In this document: positions 1 to 5,306 of the stretch, one piece after another
Position numbering within the stretch: the stretch's first letter is position 1
How the letters are laid out: every line of letters starts with the position of its first letter
Origin: an uncultured Prevotella sp.
GTDB lineage: Bacteria; Bacteroidota; Bacteroidia; Bacteroidales; Bacteroidaceae
Direction: 5' to 3'
DNA length: 5,355 bases
Assembly: GCA_900557035.1 (NCBI GenBank)
Contig: USRA01000096.1
Coordinates: 1-5,355 of the forward strand
Made by a program: the position numbers and the translations under genes
The notes under the pieces: model-generated
Told to the model about the DNA's origin: nothing
The model's input: only the letters and a program-made list of their open reading frames with translations
Database searches by the model: none

Positions 1-55
1 TCTACCTTTCTAGTTTATAAAGTAAAAAAGTGTCTACTGAAATCAGGAAAAGTCA
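1..55. other. Non-coding edge sequence, no gene seen
   Basis: This AT-rich stretch lies between the window edge and the palindrome array. It has no credible open frame in either direction. A loose inverted pair, GTGTCT at 30-35 and AGTCAC at 51-56, has one mismatch. It could be the edge of an inserted element that truncated the adjacent sensor gene, but too little is visible to name one. Confidence 0.3.
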
Positions 56-121
56 CCCAATGGTTGGGGAACCAATGCCCAAAGGGTGGGCATACGATGC
101 CCAAGGCTTGGGCAACCTTTA
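56..121. repeat. Three tandem 22-bp units, each an imperfect palindrome
   Basis: Three copies of a CCCAA-N3-TTGGG palindrome begin at 56, 78 and 100, an exact 22-bp period. Copies 1 (56-68) and 3 (100-112) are perfect 5-bp inverted repeats around a 3-nt centre, and copy 3 extends to 6 bp with G99/C113. Copy 2 (78-90) has one mismatch in the stem but also gains a flanking G77/C91 pair. The spacers are partly conserved: copies 1 and 2 both end in ATG, and copies 1 and 3 share AACC. The period is not a multiple of three and no reading frame carries a repeated peptide, so coding is unlikely. The last two bases of unit 3 fall in the TAA stop codon of the neighbouring minus-strand fragment. No T-run follows the hairpins, so they do not look like ordinary terminators. 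The function is unknown. Confidence 0.8.
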
Positions 122-616
122 TTCCTTGGTTCGTATCAGATAATCGCCAGACGTGGAAATTAGCCAGTTGATGCCTTGTTCGATAGAGTAAATCTTATCT
201 ACTCGTAGGTCGATGTTGTATAATTTTTTGATATTGTCACCTACGGGAATAAAGGTACACAATCGGGTTTCATAGATATAGGGCTGTCTGTCTGCGGTGA
301 TACACCACACGTTGTTCTTGCTTGTGGCATAAATATCCATGAAGCGGTTGGTAGAAAGAAAATCGATGTTGTCTGCCTCATCACGGAAGGTATGGAAGGA
401 GTTTCCATCATAATAGGAGATTCCATTCCAGGTGCTGAACCACATCAGGCGGTCGGGTGTCTGCGCTATGCCGGAAATCGTGTTGGCGGCAAGTCCGTCG
501 GTGATGGAGAATTTGCGAACATCGAAGTAGGGGATTCCCATAACCTTCAGTGAGGTTATGAGTATGAGGAGTATGCTATATATGGCTCTCTTAATCATAT
601 TATCTGTTTTTGACAT
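119..616 (-). CDS. Truncated N-terminal fragment of an HTCS-like two-component regulator propeller protein (probable pseudogene)
   Basis: The fragment has 165 residues. A hydrophobic export signal spans about residues 8-27, followed by YFDVRKFSITDGLAANTI. This matches the usual opening of Bacteroidetes hybrid two-component sensors, whose periplasmic halves are 14-bladed regulator propellers (Reg_prop repeats). A first blade (about 47-77) shows the typical WFSTWNGISYYDG core, and weaker blades follow at about 91-125 and 140-162. Intact family members usually exceed 1,200 residues and continue through a Y_Y_Y domain, a membrane helix, histidine kinase, receiver and AraC-type DNA-binding domain. 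All of that is missing: a TAA ends the frame inside the third blade, exactly at the 22-bp palindrome array. The first ATG at 616 is used here, but the internal ATG at 598 (residue 7) would put the signal peptide nearer the usual position. A good promoter sits just upstream, so the fragment may still be transcribed. It cannot signal by itself. A stand-alone secreted propeller piece is possible but unlikely. Confidence 0.75.
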   Translation of the reverse strand: MSKTDNMIKRAIYSILLILITSLKVMGIPYFDVRKFSITDGLAANTISGIAQTPDRLMWFSTWNGISYYDGNSFHTFRDEADNIDFLSTNRFMDIYATSKNNVWCITADRQPYIYETRLCTFIPVGDNIKKLYNIDLRVDKIYSIEQGINWLISTSGDYLIRTKE

Positions 617-660
617 TCTGTTTGTCTTTCTTTGAAGGTAAATATGCGTTTATATTGATG

Positions 661-691
661 CAAAGATAGTGTATTTTTTTGAGAATGACAA
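661..691 (-). promoter_or_regulatory. Bacteroidetes-type promoter of the propeller fragment
   Basis: Read on the minus strand, TATCTTTG (668-661) fits the Bacteroidetes -7 consensus TAnnTTTG. A TTG at 691-689 lies 20 bp upstream as the -33 box. Transcription would start near 654, giving a leader of about 40 nt before the ATG at 616. Confidence 0.7.
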
Positions 692-700
692 GGTTTTGTA

Positions 701-753
701 GGGAAAAACTGTTGTATAATAGGGATTTTCCCCTAAATTATTCCTCTTTTCCC
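701..753. promoter_or_regulatory. Candidate operator: three TTTTCCC/GGGAAAA heptamers between divergent promoters
   Basis: GGGAAAA at 701-707 is the inverse of TTTTCCC at 726-732 and again at 747-753. The two direct copies start 21 bp apart, about two helical turns, and the last ends directly against the -33 TTTG of the lipoprotein promoter. The set occupies the space between two back-to-back promoters. This could be a binding site for a regulator, but the region is AT-rich with short homopolymer runs, so chance is not excluded. Confidence 0.3.
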
Positions 754-784
754 TTTGTAAGGTGTAAAAATTGCCTTATCTTTG
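754..784 (+). promoter_or_regulatory. Strong Bacteroidetes-type promoter of the lipoprotein gene
   Basis: TTTG (754-757), 19 bp, then TATCTTTG (777-784) is a full match to the Bacteroidetes sigma-factor consensus. The expected transcription start is near 791, leaving a leader of about 73 nt. It also argues against any start codon upstream of 864, since the longer in-frame TTG at 771 lies inside the promoter. Confidence 0.85.
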
Positions 785-863
785 CACCGTCATTCAAGAA
801 ACCTGGTCTGTAAAGGGGCTGGGTTCTAATACGGATATTAGCAATAAAATAAAATCTTACGAT

Positions 864-1601
864 ATGAGAAAAATGAGACTTTTCGTGATGCTGATGGCGA
901 TAGCTGCGGTATCCTTTACGTTTACCAGTTGCGATGATGATCCTTGGGATGATGATTATTGGGACGATCCTTATGGATGGTACGATGATTACAATCATGG
1001 CGGTTGGGGATGGAACCAGGATTATTGGTATGAAGGTTCACAGGGCTCACATGATGACGATCTGGTCGATGAGGCGATGACTCTGGTTGGTGAGTGGTAT
1101 GGTCCGGTGAAGTATTCCTATATCCAGGATGATGGTATGTCAAGAGGCTATGACGAGTTTTATGCCAATATGATATTCTATCAGAGCGGAAACCAGAGCG
1201 ATGCCCTGAGTGGAAGTGGTGTGGAGATAGATGAGGTTTATGATAATCAGGGAAATGTTACCGATCAGCAGACGCTGAAATTCTCCTGGTATATTGATAA
1301 CAATGGCGATATCTACCTGAAGTATGCCAGTGGTGCCACCTTCGTGTTGGATGCTGGTGCTAGCCAGTATGGTTTCCATCTCGGTGCCGAGAAGGGCAAG
1401 AATTATAATACCTTCCGTGGTTATATGATAGGTACCGGTAAGGTAAAGGGTGATATCATCTATTTCGATTTATCTGAGGTTTCTACTACCGCTCATGCCA
1501 AGAAGCTTACACGTTCAGCATCAGCTGCAACTTCATTCGGCAGTGGAGCAACTATGAAGCCAATGGCTGGCACGGTGAAGCAATTGAACAAGAGAAGATA
1601 G
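864..1601 (+). CDS. Putative surface lipoprotein with D/W/Y-rich N-terminal segment, function unknown
   Basis: The protein has 245 residues and I do not recognise its family. A short basic start (MRKMR), a hydrophobic core at about 6-20 and the lipobox TFTSC predict cleavage before Cys23, which would carry the lipid anchor. The three aspartates directly after the cysteine resemble the acidic lipoprotein export signal known from Bacteroidetes, so display on the cell surface is plausible. Residues 24-58 are a low-complexity stretch with about 11 Asp, 6 Trp, 6 Tyr and 5 Gly. From about 67 a folded domain begins with LVGEWYGPVKYSY, followed by alternating short beta-like segments to about 205, reminiscent of lipocalin-like or other small beta-barrel lipoproteins. 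This fold is a guess. The tail (about 213-245) is basic and Ser/Ala/Thr-rich and ends in NKRR. ATG 864 is chosen because it gives a proper signal peptide and follows a good promoter. The gene stands alone between a divergent sensor fragment and a terminator. Confidence 0.85.
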   Translation: MRKMRLFVMLMAIAAVSFTFTSCDDDPWDDDYWDDPYGWYDDYNHGGWGWNQDYWYEGSQGSHDDDLVDEAMTLVGEWYGPVKYSYIQDDGMSRGYDEFYANMIFYQSGNQSDALSGSGVEIDEVYDNQGNVTDQQTLKFSWYIDNNGDIYLKYASGATFVLDAGASQYGFHLGAEKGKNYNTFRGYMIGTGKVKGDIIYFDLSEVSTTAHAKKLTRSASAATSFGSGATMKPMAGTVKQLNKRR

Positions 1602-1625
1602 TTTTATAGAAAGCTTTTATTTCAC

Positions 1626-1680
1626 AAAAAAAAGTGCATTCCTACGTATATGCAACTACGTTGGAATGCACTTTCTATCT
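1626..1680. terminator. Bidirectional rho-independent terminator between the lipoprotein gene and rpmE2
   Basis: A 12-bp perfect stem (1631-1642 with 1663-1674) continues past a single T/T mismatch into a further 5-bp stem (1644-1648 with 1657-1661), closing an 8-nt loop. On the minus strand the hairpin is followed by a run of eight T (complement of A1626-1633), an excellent terminator for rpmE2. On the plus strand only a short T-rich tract follows, adequate for the lipoprotein transcript. The two genes converge on it. Confidence 0.9.
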
Positions 1681-1718
1681 TTCGATATTATATATCCTTA
1701 TTAAAAAAGGTATATATA

Positions 1719-1970
1719 TTACTTCTTCAACTTAGCGTAACGGCTCATGAAGCGGTCAACGCGACCAGCAGTATCAACGAGCTTGCTCTTACCTGTGTAG
1801 AATGGGTGAGAGGTGCTAGAGATTTCAATCTTAACAACTGGATAAGTCTCGCCCTCGAACTCTACAGTGTCGTTAGTCTTGCATGTTGACTGAGAGAGGA
1901 ACATATCGCCGTTAGACATATCCTTAAATACTACAGGACGATAGTTCTCTGGATGAATACCTTTTTTCAT
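1719..1970 (-). CDS. rpmE2: 50S ribosomal protein L31 type B
   Basis: The 83-residue protein is of normal length for type-B L31, a small protein of the large ribosomal subunit that helps bridge the two subunits. The start [18 protein letters not shown], the middle segment [12 protein letters not shown] (50-61) and the end [15 protein letters not shown] (69-83) are hallmark stretches of the family. It has only one cysteine (Cys30) and lacks the CxxC pairs that bind zinc in type-A L31, which defines the zinc-independent B form. In organisms with both types the B form often replaces the A form under zinc limitation. In many Bacteroidetes it appears to be the main form, so zinc control cannot be assumed here. 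The gene is monocistronic, with its own promoter, a leader of about 110 nt and a strong terminator. The ATG at 1970 is preceded by an A-rich, SD-less leader, as usual in this phylum. Confidence 0.97.
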   Translation of the reverse strand: MKKGIHPENYRPVVFKDMSNGDMFLSQSTCKTNDTVEFEGETYPVVKIEISSTSHPFYTGKSKLVDTAGRVDRFMSRYAKLKK

Positions 1971-2013
1971 TTTTCTTTTATTTATTATTAATTTGTTAAA
2001 AAATAGACGTTAT

Positions 2014-2058
2014 GGGGACGCTTTCACATCATTTCATGTCCCTCTTCAGGGCATGCCC
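2014..2058 (-). promoter_or_regulatory. Structured 5' leader of rpmE2 with mutually exclusive hairpins
   Basis: The rpmE2 leader contains overlapping inverted repeats. GGGCATGCCC is a palindrome at 2049-2058. AGGG/CCCT (2048-2051 with 2040-2043) closes a 4-nt loop. GGGAC/GTCCC (2015-2019 with 2038-2042) closes an 18-nt loop. The strand at 2040-2043 can pair with either partner, so alternative folds are possible. Ribosomal protein genes are often autoregulated by their protein binding such leaders. That this is such an element is an inference. Confidence 0.4.
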
Positions 2059-2085
2059 ATTATAGCCTTTACCTAATTCAGGGTG

Positions 2086-2117
2086 CAAAGTTACTGCTTT
2101 TTCCTGAAATCACCAAA
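2086..2117 (-). promoter_or_regulatory. Bacteroidetes-type promoter of rpmE2
   Basis: On the minus strand, TTTG (2117-2114), 20 bp, then TAACTTTG (2093-2086) closely fits the -33/-7 consensus. Transcription should start near 2079, about 109 nt upstream of the rpmE2 start codon, which makes room for the structured leader. Confidence 0.8.
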
Positions 2118-2283
2118 TATTTCCCGATGTTTTTTAGAAATATTGGGGATTTAGGTATCTGTGTATATATAAATAAGGTGGAAAATGATCTTTTAGAGTG
2201 GTAAAAAGGGGATGGATGTGTTAAAAATGAATGAAAACTCAAAATTTTATTCCCATTTATGATGATAATTGTAATTAATGCGG
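2118..2283. other. Rest of the divergent intergenic region between rpmE2 and the nuclease operon
   Basis: The gap between the two divergent start codons is 384 bp. About 120 bp are rpmE2 leader and promoter, and about 70 bp are the promoter and leader of the rightward operon. The remaining stretch is AT-rich, with no credible ORF, RNA gene or clear repeat that I can see. Confidence 0.6.
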
Positions 2284-2291
2284 TATCTTTG
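2284..2291 (+). promoter_or_regulatory. Promoter -7 box of the nuclease-glycosylase-udk operon
   Basis: TATCTTTG is a full match to TAnnTTTG. No clear TTTG stands 19-20 bp upstream, so the -33 box is weak or absent and the promoter may be weak or activator-dependent. The expected start is near 2298, with a leader of about 57 nt. That leader contains three consecutive palindromes: ATGATATATCAT (2314-2325), AGTTATAACT (2328-2337) and CTTTAAAG (2336-2343). Confidence 0.65.
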
Positions 2292-2354
2292 CATATTAGT
2301 TTGAGAACATCAGATGATATATCATAGAGTTATAACTTTAAAGCGAGATAAAGA

Positions 2355-3419
2355 ATGAAAAGACAAATGCTATTATTGGCAGCCCTGCTCATGGTTGGCT
2401 TGGGTGCTTGGGCGCAGAAAGCGGAGCTGAATTTCAAACCTAAAAAGTTCCAGGTTTATGCCGTTGGATTCTATAATCAGGAGAATCTCTTTGATACCTG
2501 TCATGATGCCGGCAAGAATGATTATGAGTATATGCCTGCTAAGGGATGGAATAGCGAGAAATATACGAGTAAGTTGAAGAATATGTCTCGTGCCTTGGCT
2601 GATATGGGGACGGATGTGCTGCCTGATGCAGGTTGCGCCTTCATCGGTCTTGCCGAGGTTGAGAATGCCAATGTATTGAGAGACCTTACTGCTCAGCCGC
2701 CTTTGAAGGCTCGCAATATGCAGTTCTGTCATATCGAAGGTCCGGATAAGCGAGGCATCGATTGTGCTCTGCTTTATAATCCGGCTCTTTTTACGGTGAA
2801 GAATGTGAAGCTGGTTCCTTATGTGCAGGAGTTGGCAAAGGATTCTGCCTTTTATACCCGTGGCTTTCTTACGGTAAGAGGTGAGATGGCGGGGGATGAT
2901 GTGGCGGTCATCGTTTGTCACTGGCCAAGTCAGTTCTCCGGTTCATTCTATCGTGAGAGCGGTGCCCGTCAGACCAAAGCGGTAAAAGACTCCCTGCTTC
3001 GTCTGAATCCTGAGATGAAGGTGTTTGTGATGGGAGATATGAACGATGATCCTACCAGCAAGAGCATGTATGAGGTCCTCCGTGCCAAGCCGGAAATCTC
3101 AGAAGTAGGTGAGGGGGATGTGTATAACCCTTGGTATAACATCCTGGCAAAGGAAGCAGAGGGAACTCTTTACTACAGAGGAAAATGGAATCTCTTCGAC
3201 CAGATTGTGCTGACTCCTAATCTTCTGAACAAGGATGGAAAGAAGAAAGGCTATCTCAGTCTGAAGTACTGGAATCATCAGGTGTTCCGCAGAGATTATC
3301 TCATCCAGCAGGAGGGGCGTTATAAGGGTGCACCGTTGCGTACCAAGGCTGGCGGTAAGTGGCTGAATGGATATAGCGACCACTTGCCGGTAGTACTGTA
3401 TCTGGTAAAAAAGAAGTAG
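2355..3419 (+). CDS. Secreted endonuclease/exonuclease/phosphatase (EEP) family protein
   Basis: The 354-residue protein begins with a signal peptide (basic KR, hydrophobic 5-19, AWA-Q cleavage near residue 20). It has no lipobox, so it is probably periplasmic or secreted. The rest is one EEP (DNase I-like) metal-dependent phosphoesterase domain with its motifs in order. These are FYNQENLFD (39-47, Asn41), AEVEN (100-104, metal ligand Glu101), RGIDCALLY (133-141, Asp136), CHWPSQ (188-193, His189), GDMNDDP (227-233, Asp228 and Asn230), FDQ (281-283) and SDHLPV (341-346, catalytic Asp342-His343). All expected catalytic residues are present, so it should be active. Family members cleave nucleic acid phosphodiesters or phosphate esters of other substrates, and the exact substrate cannot be read from sequence. 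The length is normal for Bacteroidetes homologues. It is first in a three-gene operon, 2 bp ahead of a glycosylase gene. A role in scavenging external DNA or nucleotides would fit, as an inference. Confidence 0.92.
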   Translation: MKRQMLLLAALLMVGLGAWAQKAELNFKPKKFQVYAVGFYNQENLFDTCHDAGKNDYEYMPAKGWNSEKYTSKLKNMSRALADMGTDVLPDAGCAFIGLAEVENANVLRDLTAQPPLKARNMQFCHIEGPDKRGIDCALLYNPALFTVKNVKLVPYVQELAKDSAFYTRGFLTVRGEMAGDDVAVIVCHWPSQFSGSFYRESGARQTKAVKDSLLRLNPEMKVFVMGDMNDDPTSKSMYEVLRAKPEISEVGEGDVYNPWYNILAKEAEGTLYYRGKWNLFDQIVLTPNLLNKDGKKKGYLSLKYWNHQVFRRDYLIQQEGRYKGAPLRTKAGGKWLNGYSDHLPVVLYLVKKK

Positions 3420-3421
3420 AA

Positions 3422-3997
3422 ATGTTAGAGTCTCATCCTTTTGAACCATGGTTGCCGGGCAATGCCAAGTTGCTGATGCTCGGAACCTTTCCGCCGGCAG
3501 AAAAGCGCTGGTGTATGCCCTGGTATTATCCTAATTTCCAGAATGATATGTGGCGAATCTTCGGCATCATCTACTTTGATGACAAGTTTCACTTTGTAGA
3601 TGTGGAGCACAAGACTTATCGCCTGGATGCCATCAAGGAGTTCCTGATGCAGAAGGGGGTGGCTATCTATGATACTGCCCAGCAGGTGATCCGTACCAAG
3701 AATACGGCATCTGACAAAGACTTGCAGGTGGTTCAGCCTTCCGACCTGGATGGCATGCTTCGTTCCCTGCCTGATTGCACGGCGGTACTTACTGCCGGAC
3801 AGCTGGCAACCAAAGTCTTCTCCGATCACTTCGGCATCAGGGAAAAACCGGAGATGGGAGGATTTGTGGAGTTTGAATTCGAAAACCGCAAGTTCCGTCT
3901 CTATCGTATGCCTAGCAGCAGTAGGGCTTATCCGATGGCTGTAGAGAAGAAAGCGGAATATTATCGGAAAATGTTTAATGATATATTGGAAAAATAA
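3422..3997 (+). CDS. Uracil-DNA glycosylase superfamily protein (Mug/HDG-like)
   Basis: The 191-residue protein has no signal peptide and is cytoplasmic. The first beta strand and loop, AKLLMLGTFPP (15-25), and the aromatic motif YYPNFQNDMWRIFG (35-48) resemble the LxLGSFP and YYxxPRNxFW signatures of family-6 (hypoxanthine) DNA glycosylases. The central AVLTAGQLA strand (121-129) and MPSSSRAYP (163-171) correspond to the second substrate motif, which reads PS(T/S)SPA in relatives. UDG-superfamily enzymes flip out a damaged base (uracil, hypoxanthine or mismatched) and cut its glycosidic bond to start base-excision repair. The NPG motif of classical Mug is absent. Asn38 or Asn41 could be the catalytic asparagine, but this alignment is from memory. 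The Arg in SSSRAY, where relatives usually have Pro, is a small oddity. The start lies 2 bp after the upstream stop, implying translational coupling. Superfamily membership is firm, but base specificity is unknown. Confidence 0.85.
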   Translation: MLESHPFEPWLPGNAKLLMLGTFPPAEKRWCMPWYYPNFQNDMWRIFGIIYFDDKFHFVDVEHKTYRLDAIKEFLMQKGVAIYDTAQQVIRTKNTASDKDLQVVQPSDLDGMLRSLPDCTAVLTAGQLATKVFSDHFGIREKPEMGGFVEFEFENRKFRLYRMPSSSRAYPMAVEKKAEYYRKMFNDILEK

Positions 3998-4002
3998 GAG
4001 AT

Positions 4003-4626
4003 ATGGCAGAAAATAAAGTAACAGTGATCGGTATCGCTGGTGGTACCGGATGCGGTAAGACTACCGTAGTCAAGAGATTGGTGGAAGCTTTGCCTCCTCA
4101 TTTCGTGGCAGTTGTTCCTCTGGATTCTTATTATAATGATACGACCCACATGACAGAGGAAGAGCGTAGAGCCATCAACTTCGATCATCCAGATGCCTTT
4201 GATTGGAAGTTGCTTCATCAGCAGCTTGCCGACCTTCGTGCTGGTAAGGCGATCGAGCAACCTACCTATAGTTATCTGAAGTGTAACCGCGAGAAGGAAA
4301 CGATTCATGTAGAACCTAAGCCCGTGATCATCATCGAGGGAATCATGACTTTGGTGGATAAGCAATTGCGTGATTTGATGGACTTGAAGGTGTTTGTGGA
4401 TACAGATGCCGATGAGCGCCTGATCCGTAACATCCAGCGTGATACCATCGATCGGGGGCGTACGGTTTCCATGGTGGTAGATCGTTATCTGAAGGTGCTC
4501 AAGCCAATGCACGAACAGTTTATCGAACCTACCAAGCGCTATGCAGACATCATTATTCCTCAGGGAGGAGAGAATGCTACCGGTATTGGTATTCTCTGCA
4601 GATATGTAGAGGGATTGGTAGATTAA
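4003..4626 (+). CDS. udk: Uridine kinase (uridine/cytidine kinase)
   Basis: The 207-residue protein is the normal length for bacterial Udk. It phosphorylates uridine and cytidine to UMP and CMP with ATP or GTP in the pyrimidine salvage pathway, in the cytoplasm. The P-loop GGTGCGKT (13-20) binds the nucleotide. LDSYYND (40-46) carries the Asp41 expected to activate the nucleoside hydroxyl. NFDHPDAFDW (59-68) and PTYSY (87-91) form the nucleoside site, and VIIIEGI (108-114) holds the Walker-B-like Glu112. RLIRNIQRDTIDRGR (139-153) is the arginine-rich lid, and EPTKRYADIIIP (175-186) is the conserved C-terminal segment. The gene starts 5 bp after the glycosylase gene, so the three genes upstream of the terminator are almost certainly one transcript. 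The combination would suit reuse of nucleosides released from nucleic acids. The ATG at 4003 is the only start that leaves a normal N-terminus. Confidence 0.97.
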   Translation: MAENKVTVIGIAGGTGCGKTTVVKRLVEALPPHFVAVVPLDSYYNDTTHMTEEERRAINFDHPDAFDWKLLHQQLADLRAGKAIEQPTYSYLKCNREKETIHVEPKPVIIIEGIMTLVDKQLRDLMDLKVFVDTDADERLIRNIQRDTIDRGRTVSMVVDRYLKVLKPMHEQFIEPTKRYADIIIPQGGENATGIGILCRYVEGLVD

Positions 4627-4632
4627 AAACAT

Positions 4633-4679
4633 AAAAGCTTCTATCATTCGGATATGAATCCCATGATAGAAGCTTTTTT
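4633..4679. terminator. Bidirectional rho-independent terminator after udk
   Basis: A perfect 15-bp stem (4633-4647 with 4663-4677) is capped by an inner 4-bp stem (4650-4653 with 4658-4661) over an ATGA loop. On the plus strand it ends in six T (4674-4679), a good terminator for the udk operon. The AAAA at its left end gives a short T-run on the minus strand, so it probably also serves the convergent membrane-protein gene. Confidence 0.92.
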
Positions 4680-4707
4680 CGTATTATCTCTTTTTTCGTA
4701 TTATCTC
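4674..4707. repeat. 17-bp perfect tandem duplication across a stop codon and terminator tail
   Basis: A 17-bp unit (six T, then CGTATTATCTC) occurs twice without a gap, at 4674-4690 and 4691-4707, and TTTTGTATT begins a partial third copy. The second copy contains the TAA stop (4703-4701) of the minus-strand membrane-protein gene. The first overlaps the T-tract of the udk terminator, so the T-tract is doubled. Replication slippage is the simplest origin. Confidence 0.9.
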
Positions 4708-5306
4708 TTTTGTATTTCCTGTGTCTTCTGCCATCTGCGTCGGTTGTTGGAAACCTTCAGGGCATTGACGGCTTCTACTACGCCATATACCAGCATTGCC
4801 CATCCGATAACGAGTAATGGGGCAGAGGCAATGGAAGATGGCTTGAAGAGGGTGAACAATCCCAATAGCAGCAGGAGTGTAGGCATCAGCCAATATACGA
4901 TACCCACTCTGCCCATCTTGGCAGCAGATACCAGATTTGCCATTTGGGTAAGGGCTCCCATAATCAGTATTGCCGAGAGGATGAACATCAGCCAGGCGAT
5001 GAATACATTTGGCATCAGTGCCAGTACCAGGCCGAAGATGAGTGAACCGAATCCTACAAGAGGAAAGTTAGGGCGCATACCTATGATTTGGTTGCCTTGT
5101 GCATCATAGAGATACTGTCCCTTCATTTTCTCTGCACTTCGCTTGGCACTCATATAACTGAGTAACGAGAATACGCCCGAGAGGAAAAACAATACACCGA
5201 TGGCAATGGTAATCCAGGTGACTGTCTGTTCTCTGTATTGTATGAGTAGAGCACCTGTAATGATGGCGCATAAGGCTCGAAATAATGAACTTTGTATTAC
5301 TTTCAT
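4701..5306 (-). CDS. HdeD/DUF308-like six-helix membrane protein
   Basis: The 201-residue protein has six hydrophobic segments at about 9-24, 30-51, 82-99, 103-123, 137-154 and 160-182. Charged loops separate them, and the C-terminal tail (184-201) is strongly basic (NNRRRW). The helices come in pairs, rich in Gly, Leu and Ile, with IGVLFFLSGVFSLLSY in the second and VIGWAMLVYGVVEAVNAL in the last. This internally repeated layout is typical of the DUF308 group that includes E. coli HdeD, an inner-membrane protein linked to acid resistance. Bacteroidetes homologues are common, but their role is unknown and nothing nearby suggests acid resistance. By the positive-inside rule the basic tail and the KRSAEKMK loop (55-62) face the cytoplasm. 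The gene converges on udk and is divergent from an unseen gene to the right. Its own promoter is not evident in the 49 bp left before the window edge. The fold call is good, the function open. Confidence 0.78.
   Translation of the reverse strand: MKVIQSSLFRALCAIITGALLIQYREQTVTWITIAIGVLFFLSGVFSLLSYMSAKRSAEKMKGQYLYDAQGNQIIGMRPNFPLVGFGSLIFGLVLALMPNVFIAWLMFILSAILIMGALTQMANLVSAAKMGRVGIVYWLMPTLLLLLGLFTLFKPSSIASAPLLVIGWAMLVYGVVEAVNALKVSNNRRRWQKTQEIQKR

Noticed and set aside
56..113. Rho-independent terminator of the propeller fragment
   Set aside because: The stems are only 5-6 bp and no T-run follows on the minus strand. The regular 22-bp period suggests a repeat array instead.
56..121. CRISPR array
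   Set aside because: The repeats are too short and imperfect, spacers are only about 9 bp and partly conserved, and no cas gene is present.
771..863. Upstream in-frame extension of the lipoprotein gene from TTG at 771
   Set aside because: The extension overlaps the promoter -7 box, has no signal-peptide character and would bury the lipobox signal in the middle of the protein. ATG 864 gives a textbook lipoprotein start.
2046..2060. Mini-ORF MGMP-stop in the rpmE2 leader as a possible leader peptide
   Set aside because: It is only four codons, without codon bias or a ribosome site, and its ATGs arise from the GGGCATGCCC palindrome. Chance is the better explanation.
2373..2921. 182-residue minus-strand open frame opposite the EEP gene
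   Set aside because: It is antisense to a well-supported catalytic domain, without promoter, domain or signal. The codon bias of the sense strand explains it.
3961..4647. 228-residue open frame on the minus strand opposite udk
   Set aside because: It is a shadow of udk: it lies wholly antisense to a gene with every family motif, crosses the terminator hairpin, and its product shows no recognisable domain.
4654..5109. 151-residue plus-strand open frame after udk
   Set aside because: It begins inside the terminator hairpin and runs antisense to the six-helix membrane protein, whose hydrophobic pattern is coherent. Treated as a shadow.
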